DNA of 64,000 bases, from positions 434,001-498,000 of the forward strand of contig JACJYR010000005.1 in assembly GCA_020636005.1 (NCBI GenBank), in the 5' to 3' direction. Shown in pieces: positions 32,784-40,198 of this stretch. Position 1 is the first letter of the stretch; every line of letters begins with the position of its first letter. Made by a program: the position numbers and the translations under genes. Source of the stretch: Lewinellaceae bacterium. GTDB taxonomy: Bacteria; Bacteroidota; Bacteroidia; Chitinophagales; Saprospiraceae. The notes under the pieces are model-generated. The model searched no databases. It was not told the origin of the DNA and worked only from the letters and a program-made list of their open reading frames with translations.

Positions 32784-34244
32784 ATGCTGGCAACGCTGAA
32801 ACAACCCAAAACCTCTGCCCAACTCATCCTCCCAGGTTCTTTCCAGGCGCATCAGCACTGGTACGCCAAGGCTTTGAACGCCACCATCCACCCGATGGTG
32901 AATTTCTTCCTCAACCTGGAGCAGGAAAGGGTCATCACCCGATATTGCCACCTCCACCCCGTAGTGAAGCCGGAGATGCTGAAGAAATGGCTCAACTATG
33001 CCCCAAAGTATTTCCAGTGGGCAGGGGCCGACCTTATCAACGTCACTTCTGCTACCGGCCGGAGGCAGATGGTCGTTATCGAAAACAACTCCTGCCCGAG
33101 CGGCCAGAAGTCCATGCCCCTGACCGATGACCACCAGGAACAAGGCACCTACCGTTGGCTCATTGAAAAAACGTTCAAACCATTTTTAGAAAAAAAACGC
33201 AATAACATCAAAGGTGGCATTGCCGTCATTTATGATAAGAACTTAATGGAAACGTCGGGCTATGCCGCTGTGATTGCCGACGTTTTTGACGAACCGGTTT
33301 ACTACGCCCCTTTCTACAACCAGGAAAAAAACCCCTCCGTTCGCTTTGAAGACGGCGTAATGCAAATCAAAGATGAAATGGGCAAATGGCAACCCATCCG
33401 GGCAGCTTTCCGCTATGTTACCCAAAAGCCGTGGAACCGCATCCCCGTTCACACAAAAACCCGAATCCTCAACCCTACCCTGGCCTGCCTCGCCGGCGGG
33501 CGCAACAAAATGCTGGCCGCCAAAGCCTACGACCTGTTCAACAGTGAGATAAAACCCAGCGGACTTGAAATATTGACCCCCGAAACCATAAGGGATGTAC
33601 GAAAGGATGAAATACCGGAATGGGTAGCAAAAATGGGCGGCCATGCCGTAGTAAAGGTGCCATACAGCAATGCCGGGCAAGGTGTTTTCACCATCGTAAC
33701 CAAAAAGGAACTTGAAGACTTTATGCTGCTCGATTTCGACTACGACCGCTTCATCGTGCAGAGCCTTATTGGCAACTACAACTGGAGTTCTACCTCAGCT
33801 TCCGGCAAGCTGTTCCATGTAGGCACCATCCCCAATATCGCAGGGGAGACCTATGTGGCCGACCTCCGAATGATGGTGAGCGCTACCGACAAGGGCATCC
33901 GGCCTTTGTGCGTGTATGCCCGCCGGGCGGCCAGGCCCCTCGAAGACAACCTGCTGGATAGTAGCAACAGTTGGTCCATCCTGGGAACCAACCTATCGTT
34001 CAAAAACCCCGACGGCACCTGGGACACCGATACCAACCGGCTCATCCTGATGGACCGCCGCGACTTCAACCGCCTGGGTGTCGGGCTGGACGACCTCATC
34101 GAAGCATACATCCAAACCGTGCTTTCGATGATTGCTATCGACCAAATGGCCAAGGAATTGATGAACAAAGAGGGGCGCTTCAGGATGAAAACTTTTAAAC
34201 GCCTCAACGACGATGAAGGGCTTATCAATGAAATTCTCTTGTGA
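32784..34244 (+). CDS. ATP-grasp ligase of unknown substrate (486 residues)
   Basis: The N-terminal roughly 230 residues contain a preATP-grasp-like part (MVVIENNSCPSGQKSMPL, GGIAVIYDKNLMETSGYAAV). An ATP-grasp region starts near 235 (LAGGRNKMLAAKAYDLFN) with a nucleotide-binding strand HAVVKVPYSNAGQGVFTIV, a Mg-site-like YVADLRMMV, and a C-terminal helical end. Enzymes of this fold join a carboxylate to an amine with ATP. The layout recalls peptide ligases of the PGM1 type, but substrate residues cannot be assigned. It lies 291 nt after the SET gene and 101 nt before a GshB-like ligase. I see no signal peptide, so it is cytoplasmic. Confidence 0.75.
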   Translation: MLATLKQPKTSAQLILPGSFQAHQHWYAKALNATIHPMVNFFLNLEQERVITRYCHLHPVVKPEMLKKWLNYAPKYFQWAGADLINVTSATGRRQMVVIENNSCPSGQKSMPLTDDHQEQGTYRWLIEKTFKPFLEKKRNNIKGGIAVIYDKNLMETSGYAAVIADVFDEPVYYAPFYNQEKNPSVRFEDGVMQIKDEMGKWQPIRAAFRYVTQKPWNRIPVHTKTRILNPTLACLAGGRNKMLAAKAYDLFNSEIKPSGLEILTPETIRDVRKDEIPEWVAKMGGHAVVKVPYSNAGQGVFTIVTKKELEDFMLLDFDYDRFIVQSLIGNYNWSSTSASGKLFHVGTIPNIAGETYVADLRMMVSATDKGIRPLCVYARRAARPLEDNLLDSSNSWSILGTNLSFKNPDGTWDTDTNRLILMDRRDFNRLGVGLDDLIEAYIQTVLSMIAIDQMAKELMNKEGRFRMKTFKRLNDDEGLINEILL

Positions 34245-34345
34245 TTTGACGCCTGCGCAGCACCCTTCACCCTGCTATTTTTCAAATAACCCCTGCGAAC
34301 CCTGGCTGGCTGAAACGACCCAATTACATCAACGATAGTAAGACT

Positions 34346-35350
34346 TTGGCAAAATACACCATGCTGGTGCTGACCGACCACAGCACTCATTTCAATGAAA
34401 ACTCAGTTTACCCATTGGTCCGGGAGATGCTGAAAGATCCACGCTGCAAAGGCATTGACGTGGCGAGCAGGGGCGTTGACCTTAATCGGCTTTTTTTTGA
34501 AAAGATGGCCGTGAAGAGCCTTTACGCCACGACGGCAATTCATACCTTCGACTATACAGAGGATGGTCGTTTCTTTAAAAAAGACCAGCATAAAGTTGGC
34601 CTGCGAAGCTACGATGTGGTGCTGCTCCGTTTGCCCCACCCCATTGCACCCGGTTTTTGGCAATTCCTGGAAAAAGAATACCCCCATGTCTTGTTCGTCA
34701 ACGCTCCCAGCGGTATCGAACTTACCGGCTCAAAGGCCTTTCTGCTGAATTTCCCCACCCTGTGCCCACCGCTCCGCCTTTGCAAGAGCATAGAAGACAT
34801 TGCGGAATTTAAACAGCCCAATCCTATTGTGCTGAAACCCCTGCGAAGCTATGCGGGCCTGGGCATTGTCAAAATAGAAGGGGAAAAAGTATCAAAAGCC
34901 GAAGGAGGAGAGCTGTCCTGGACGGCTTTTACCCAAATGCTGCAGGGAAAAAATATTGAATACCTGGGGGCAAAATTCCTGAAAAATGTTAGCCAGGGCG
35001 ATAAACGGATTGTCGTTTGCAAAGGGGAGATACTCGGTGCCGCCCTGCGAATGCCCGCCCCAGGAAACTGGGTCTGTAATGTGGCAAGGGGCGGCAAGTC
35101 CTCCGGAGCAGAAGCTGACGTGGACGAACAGGAAATCATCCGCCAGATAGACCCCGTATTGGCATCGCACGGCATTGTCTTTTACGGGATAGATACATTG
35201 GTAGGCGACGATGGTAAAAGGGTGTTGTCAGAAATAAATACGGTGAGCATCGGTGGCCTGCCCAAAATTGCCGAATATAGCGGCAGGCCGGTCGTCGGGC
35301 AAGCTGCCGGTTTGCTTTGGGACTACATTGAGGCCAAATTGGAAGATTGA
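34346..35350 (+). CDS. Glutathione synthetase-like ATP-grasp ligase
   Basis: 334 residues from a TTG at 34346, 15 nt before an in-frame ATG at 34361 that is equally possible. GshB-type ATP-grasp features: PIVLKPLRSYAGLGIVKI (adenine/phosphate loop), GDKRIVVCKGEILGAALR, ARGGKSSGAEAD (Gly-rich flexible loop), IVFYGIDTLVGDD and VLSEINTVSIGGL (metal-binding Glu and Asn). True GshB ends in an SPTG-type segment after the EIN motif; here it is VSIGG, so the substrate may differ from glutamyl-cysteine. Bacteroidota generally lack glutathione. It sits between another ATP-grasp gene and an AstE-like deacylase. Confidence 0.8.
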   Translation: MAKYTMLVLTDHSTHFNENSVYPLVREMLKDPRCKGIDVASRGVDLNRLFFEKMAVKSLYATTAIHTFDYTEDGRFFKKDQHKVGLRSYDVVLLRLPHPIAPGFWQFLEKEYPHVLFVNAPSGIELTGSKAFLLNFPTLCPPLRLCKSIEDIAEFKQPNPIVLKPLRSYAGLGIVKIEGEKVSKAEGGELSWTAFTQMLQGKNIEYLGAKFLKNVSQGDKRIVVCKGEILGAALRMPAPGNWVCNVARGGKSSGAEADVDEQEIIRQIDPVLASHGIVFYGIDTLVGDDGKRVLSEINTVSIGGLPKIAEYSGRPVVGQAAGLLWDYIEAKLED

Positions 35351-35478
35351 AAGAAAACAGTGCAGATAAATATTTTCCGCTCTATGAAGTTTTGTGCATT
35401 TTAAAAATAGCCCTTGCACGGGCTGTGGGCCTTCGGATGAAATCCAACCGCATTTGCACAAAGCTTTTTGGAGCCAAG

Positions 35479-35586
35479 TTAAGGATCGAAGGAAAAATAA
35501 AATGACTATTTTATTTTTAAAAAAACCCTTCCATTGCTGGGGTTTTCAAAATCAAAATGGTGAAGTTATTTTTTCATCGTTACTAA
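35479..35586 (+). repeat. Intergenic hairpin/promoter-like element, copy B
   Basis: Runs TTAAGGATCGAAGG, then AAAATGACTATTTT hairpin, AACCCTTCCATTGCTGGGGTTTT terminator-like stem, and ends TTATTTTTTCATCGTTACTAA, 22 nt before the ATG at 35609. Same sequence and orientation toward a start codon as copy A. Within it, TTTC is followed after 19 nt by TATTTTTT, a spacing like Bacteroidota promoters. Confidence 0.85.
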
Positions 35587-35608
35587 ACCATACAGCAGTA
35601 CCTATTAT

Positions 35609-36595
35609 ATGAATAATACCTTTCAGGAAACGAAGCATATCCCCGTTATCGAAGATCTAAAGCTACAGGATATACCTTACGGCACCAAGCAGCGATTCTT
35701 TCTCCATATCGTCAGCGACGGGATGGGAATGCCCGTTTATCTCCCCATTATTGTTGCAAAGGGAACAGAAGATGGCCCAGTGCTTGGACTTACCGCCGCC
35801 GTACATGGCAACGAACTCAATGGCATCCCGGTGGTGCAGCGCATTATGCACGAAATTGACGTGTCAAAACTCAGGGGCACGGTGGTAGGCATACCCGTGT
35901 CCAACGTGCCTTCCCTGCTCCGCCGCACCCGCCGCTTCCTTGACGGCAACGACCTGAACCACCTCATGCCCGGCAAGCCGGATGGGAATGTTAGCCAGGT
36001 CTATGCCTGGCGCCTGGTAGAGCGGGTCATCCGCTATTTCAACTACCTGATTGACCTGCATACCGCCAGCCAGGGCCGCATCAACTCCTATTACATACGG
36101 GCCGACATGGTGAACCCCACTACCCGCCAACTGGCCATTTTACAAAACCCAAAAATTATCCTGCACAACCCGCCTTCCGATGGCACCCTGCGGGGAGCAG
36201 CCAATGAACTGGGCATCCATGCCATCACCCTGGAAGTCGGCAACCCGGCCACTTTTCAAAGGGGCATGATACGGGACGGCCTGACCGGCATCCACAACGT
36301 GCTGCACTACCTGGACATGCTGCACAGCCAGATAGATGAGCCTGTCGAACCCCCGGTCATTTGCAAAAACTCCCATTGGATGTACTCCGACGAGGGCGGT
36401 TTCCTGAGTGTTCTGCCAGAGGTAGGTTCTTTTGTGAAAAAGGGCCAGCCCATTGCTACGATGCGCAATGTCTTTGGCGACGTCATCAAGGAATACACCG
36501 CCCCGGAAGACGGTGTCGTGATTGGAAAGGAGGTGAACCCGGTAAACCAAACCGGGGGAAGGATGCTGCATTTGGGCATTCCGGGGATTCCATAA
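35609..36595 (+). CDS. Succinylglutamate desuccinylase/aspartoacylase (M14/AstE-like) family protein
   Basis: 328 residues. Zinc ligands H66 and E69 (AAVHGNELNG) and H151 (DLHTAS), with catalytic Glu209 (TLEVGN). The C-terminal roughly 80 residues form a lipoyl-like beta barrel (GGFLSVLPEVGSFVKKGQP, YTAPEDGVVIGKEV), as in the AstE/DoeB-like subgroup. It hydrolyses an amide bond on a small acylated amino acid or a peptide tail. Family members often neighbour RimK-type ATP-grasp genes, and here two ATP-grasp ligases precede it, suggesting a ligate-and-remove pair. The start codon follows repeat copy B by 22 nt. Confidence 0.85.
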   Translation: MNNTFQETKHIPVIEDLKLQDIPYGTKQRFFLHIVSDGMGMPVYLPIIVAKGTEDGPVLGLTAAVHGNELNGIPVVQRIMHEIDVSKLRGTVVGIPVSNVPSLLRRTRRFLDGNDLNHLMPGKPDGNVSQVYAWRLVERVIRYFNYLIDLHTASQGRINSYYIRADMVNPTTRQLAILQNPKIILHNPPSDGTLRGAANELGIHAITLEVGNPATFQRGMIRDGLTGIHNVLHYLDMLHSQIDEPVEPPVICKNSHWMYSDEGGFLSVLPEVGSFVKKGQPIATMRNVFGDVIKEYTAPEDGVVIGKEVNPVNQTGGRMLHLGIPGIP

Positions 36596-36671
36596 GGTGG
36601 CTTACTTGATTTGAAATTTTTGATTGCCGAAGCTCAGGCTCCTTCATCAAAAATCACAAATCGAAAAACTG

Positions 36672-36802
36672 AGGATCGAAGGGAAACCCTTCCAGTAATA
36701 GGGTTTCAACATCAAAACAGATAAGTTATTTTTTCATCGCTACTAAGGATCGAAGGAAAAATAATCCCGATTTCACATCGGGATTGTTTTTCCTTCGATC
36801 CT
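36672..36802 (+). repeat. Intergenic hairpin elements, copy C (two joined units)
   Basis: Unit 1 (36672-36745) has GGATCGAAGG, CCCTTCCAGTAATAGGG stem and the end TTATTTTTTCATCGCTACTAA. It runs directly into unit 2 (36746-36802), a near-perfect inverted repeat with GGATCGAAGGAAAAA outer arms and an ATCCCGAT/ATCGGGAT core. The block lies between two convergent genes, where it could terminate both. Another stem, TTTGAAATTTTTGATT / ATCAAAAATCACAAA, lies just before it (36613-36660). Confidence 0.85.
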
Positions 36803-36805
36803 ATG

Positions 36806-37720
36806 TTATGAAAAAACAAGTTTTTTCAAATATTCCGCATCGGCCCTCGCACTCTGCATAGGAGTTGAGTTTTCATATTTTTCTTGCTCCACGATGTAGT
36901 ATTGCATCCCAATATCCTTTGCTACTTTGAGTATTTTGGCAAAATCAATCTGGCCGGTGCCCAGGTCACAGGAAGCTTCGTGGTCTTCCTTTTGCGCTCC
37001 CTTCTTCCGGTCTTTCACGTGGCAGAGGCGCCAGCGATTCGGGTACTTTTGCAGCCAGGCCACAGGGTCGGCACCTGGCGTGACCACCCAGTAGATGTCC
37101 ATTTCAAAATCCACCGTATCTGGGTTGGTGTTAGCCATCAACACATCCTGCGGCAGTTGGCCTTCCAGTTCCTCAAATGAATACCAGTGGTTGTGGTAGG
37201 CGAAGCGGATGCCGTTGGCATTGCAGATGTCGCCCTTGGCATTGAAGTCTTCGGCGATCTTTTTGAAATCGTCCAGGCTTTTTTGCGGCCCCACCCAGGG
37301 GCAGATGAGGTATTTCATACCGATTTCGGCGGCCTGTGCCGCCTTTTGCTCAAAATCTTTTTTGATGTCGCAATGGCTGGAGACACAGGTCATCCCCAGC
37401 CCATCCAGGTACTGCTTGAAACCGGTGTGCCCCATGCCCCAGAATATGCCCTGATCGCCCTCGTAGCTTTCAACCTGCTTGTAGCCGAAGTCGGCCAGTT
37501 GCTTGATGGTGCCCTTCGGGTCGGCAGGCAGCACGTCCCGGACGGTGTACAATTGGATGCCAAAATTTTGCAGGCTGGGCTGAACAGTGGCAGCGGCTGT
37601 TTCTGCAGCGGCGGCGGCAGTATTTCCGTCGCCGGACTGGCAGGCCCATTGCGGCAGCACTAACGCACCGGCAGCAGCGAGCCCGGCAGAGTTGATGAAT
37701 TTTCTCCGATTTAGTTTCAT
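36806..37720 (-). CDS. Tat-exported sugar phosphate isomerase/epimerase-like protein
   Basis: 304 residues; the ATG at 37720 is chosen because it opens a twin-arginine signal (MKLNRRKFINSAGLAAAGAL). The mature part is a xylose-isomerase-like TIM barrel of the AP-endonuclease-2 family: FGIQLYTVRDVL, KQVESYEG, VSSHCD, FAYHNHWYSF, VDFEMDIYWV, CHVKDR, YYIVEQE. The metal-site residues (Glu, His, Asp, His, Glu) appear present. Exported family members act on sugar derivatives such as 3-keto glycosides or inositols; the substrate here is unknown. It ends just after repeat copy C and is convergent with the deacylase gene. Confidence 0.85.
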   Translation of the reverse strand: MKLNRRKFINSAGLAAAGALVLPQWACQSGDGNTAAAAAETAAATVQPSLQNFGIQLYTVRDVLPADPKGTIKQLADFGYKQVESYEGDQGIFWGMGHTGFKQYLDGLGMTCVSSHCDIKKDFEQKAAQAAEIGMKYLICPWVGPQKSLDDFKKIAEDFNAKGDICNANGIRFAYHNHWYSFEELEGQLPQDVLMANTNPDTVDFEMDIYWVVTPGADPVAWLQKYPNRWRLCHVKDRKKGAQKEDHEASCDLGTGQIDFAKILKVAKDIGMQYYIVEQEKYENSTPMQSARADAEYLKKLVFS

Positions 37721-37836
37721 GATGTAGTTCAATTTTACAAATAAAATTGAGTGCTTAACAAATTTATGGCCTTGCCAAAGTAGCGCCGGCTTTGGCCGGC
37801 GAAACGAACCCTGTTTTTGTGATGCCCTCAATTAAA

Positions 37837-39882
37837 TTAATCCTTGCTGGCTACCCTAAATACCGTCCACCCCATAAATGCAAAGAACGCCACGCCCAAA
37901 AGCATGAACCCCGTGTTGCCCAAAAGCGGCCCCAGCACATGCTCTTCAAGGTTGATATTGGCCAGTGCATTCGCCACGCTCTCCTGCACCGACAAAATGG
38001 CCACGATGACACCCGCCAGGGCGCCGCCCGCCACCAATCCTGTTGCAAAGAGATTGCCTTTCCCCAGTTCGTCGTCCTCCACCCGCTTGCCTTTGCGTTC
38101 CTGCAAATAATTCACCCCGCCCTTGATGGCACCGCCAATAAAAATGGGCAGCGTAGTGGACAGCGGCAGGTAAAGGCCGATGGCAAATGACAGCGCCGAA
38201 ACAAAACAAAGCTCCATCACCACCGCCACGAAAACCCCAACTAGCACAAACTGCCAGTCCAGGTTGAAGGAAAGCAACCCTTTGATAAGGGTGGCCATGA
38301 GCGTAGCCTGCGGGGCGGCATATTTTTCACCGATGGCATGTTGGATGCCCTGGGCCACCAGTTCCGGTGTGGGCGTATCGAGGTATTTTACCGTAAAACC
38401 AATGACTACGCTGGAAAACAGGACGCCGATGAACAGCGCCAATTGCTGGTACTTCGGCGTTGCCCCTACGAGGTAGCCAGTTTTTAAGTCCTGGCTGGTC
38501 GCCCCCGCATTGGCCGCCGCCACGCAGACCATCCCGCCCACCACGAGCACCATTGGTTCGAAGACCTTTCCCGTCCAGCCGATGGCGATAAAGACGAGGG
38601 CCGTTGCCATGATGGTGGCAATGGTCATCCCGGAAATGGGGTTGTTGGAGGAACCGATGATACCGACAATGCGGCTGGACACCGTGACGAAGAAAAAGCC
38701 AAATACTACCACCAACAGACCGAGCATGAGTTTGGAGAAAAACCCTTCCCCCGGCATCATGGGCAATAACGCCATCAACACGATCAGCACCAATGCGCCA
38801 ATGCCCACCACTTTCATGGACAGGTCGTTTTCCGTACGGATGGCCGGGCCTGCACCGGCGGCATTTTTTATGCTGCCCATGCTGCCTTTGAAAGCAGATA
38901 TGATAGTGGGGATTGTCTTCAGCAATGTGATAAAACCACCTGCCGCCACTGCACCAGCGCCGATTTGGCGCACGTAGGCCCGGTAGATGGCATCGGCCCC
39001 ATCGGCGAACGAATGGGTGGCAGGATCCCAGCCAAATGGCCCACCTGCCGTTGCCACATCGGCCAGGTAACCCAATTTGGCCAACTGCGCCGCAATGACA
39101 TCCGGCGGCACCAGGCTTGCCAAAAGGGGAATCAAACCCAGCCAGGCCAGCACGCCGCCTGCCACCAGCACCCCGCAAATCCTTGGCCCGATGATGTAGC
39201 CGACACCCATGTACTCGGGGGTAATTTCTGCCCCGACCGTTGCCGCAGGGAATATCTTATTGGCCATGTTGGTGCCGAAGGTCGGCACTTCGGAAATGAC
39301 ATGAAATACCTTTTGGAGAATGGCATAGGCGAAAGCAAAGCCAAGGCCCTGGTAGGCTGTTTTGGCAAAATCACCGCCCTTGTCGCCGGCAATGAGCACC
39401 TGGCCGCAGGCCGTACCTTCCGGGTAGGGCAAATTGCCATGCTCGTTTACGATGAGTGAACGCCGGAGCGGTATCATCATCAAAGTGCCGAGGCAACCGC
39501 CAAGCACGGCCAGGAAGAAAATCGTCCAGTAGCGGAAATACTGGTCGCCCACCACCGGATCGCTCAGGAAAAGAAATGCCGGCAGGGTGAACACCACTCC
39601 CGCCGCCACGCTCTCGCCCGCCGAGCCGGTGGTTTGGATGATATTGTTTTCCAAAATGGTCGTACCGAAAAACTTGTGCCCCAGCGAAATGGCCAGCACG
39701 GCGATGGGGATGGAGGCGCTCACGGTCAGCCCCGCCTTCAGGGCAAGGTAAACGGTGGAGGCGCCAAAAATGACCCCGAAGATGGCCCCCAGCACAATGG
39801 CCTTCACCGTGAATTCCTTGACGCTGTAGTCGGAGGCCGGAATATAAGATTTGAAGGTTTCCGTTGGTTTTCGCTTTTCCAT
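37837..39882 (-). CDS. OPT family oligopeptide/metallophore transporter
   Basis: 681 residues with about 16 predicted membrane helices. OPT features: GASTVYLALKAGLTVSASIP near the N-terminus, NNIIQTTGSAGESVAAGVVF, LPYPEGTACGQVLIAG, and a late NPISGMTIATIMATALVF loop. OPT carriers import oligopeptides or metal-chelates with protons across the inner membrane. The gene stands alone between the sugar isomerase and a TonB receptor, all on the minus strand. Coupling with that receptor (a metal-type one) is possible but unproven. The 316-nt stretch upstream contains only an imperfect hairpin (40043-40074). Confidence 0.92.
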   Translation of the reverse strand: MEKRKPTETFKSYIPASDYSVKEFTVKAIVLGAIFGVIFGASTVYLALKAGLTVSASIPIAVLAISLGHKFFGTTILENNIIQTTGSAGESVAAGVVFTLPAFLFLSDPVVGDQYFRYWTIFFLAVLGGCLGTLMMIPLRRSLIVNEHGNLPYPEGTACGQVLIAGDKGGDFAKTAYQGLGFAFAYAILQKVFHVISEVPTFGTNMANKIFPAATVGAEITPEYMGVGYIIGPRICGVLVAGGVLAWLGLIPLLASLVPPDVIAAQLAKLGYLADVATAGGPFGWDPATHSFADGADAIYRAYVRQIGAGAVAAGGFITLLKTIPTIISAFKGSMGSIKNAAGAGPAIRTENDLSMKVVGIGALVLIVLMALLPMMPGEGFFSKLMLGLLVVVFGFFFVTVSSRIVGIIGSSNNPISGMTIATIMATALVFIAIGWTGKVFEPMVLVVGGMVCVAAANAGATSQDLKTGYLVGATPKYQQLALFIGVLFSSVVIGFTVKYLDTPTPELVAQGIQHAIGEKYAAPQATLMATLIKGLLSFNLDWQFVLVGVFVAVVMELCFVSALSFAIGLYLPLSTTLPIFIGGAIKGGVNYLQERKGKRVEDDELGKGNLFATGLVAGGALAGVIVAILSVQESVANALANINLEEHVLGPLLGNTGFMLLGVAFFAFMGWTVFRVASKD

Positions 39883-40042
39883 ACAATGAGTGGTGTAATC
39901 TGTTTGATGAAAGGGCTAATGTATGGAAAAAGGCTGGCGAAAAAGAAAGCTTGTTTTCAAGTAAGTACGGATCAAAAAAATGATCTCCCCATTTATGCTG
40001 CGAGCCGTAAGGTTTTGTGCGTGATTGATAAAGGTTTATGGA

Positions 40043-40074
40043 GTTGATGAGGGTTGATAATCAACCTTATCAAC
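40043..40074 (-). terminator. Imperfect hairpin after the TonB receptor gene
   Basis: GTTGAT-GAGG-GTTGATAATCAAC-CTT-ATCAAC folds into a long stem with one mismatch. It lies downstream of the receptor stop (40199) on the minus strand. The T-run is weak. Confidence 0.35.
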
Positions 40075-40198
40075 ACTTATGAACTACTTCAAGCCTGGCA
40101 GCGTGAGCTATTCGCCCCAAGGCAATGGTTTTTTGTACAAAATTGCTGTTGACATTTGACCAAATGCCCACGTAGATTGCAAGCTAACGAAGCCGCAT

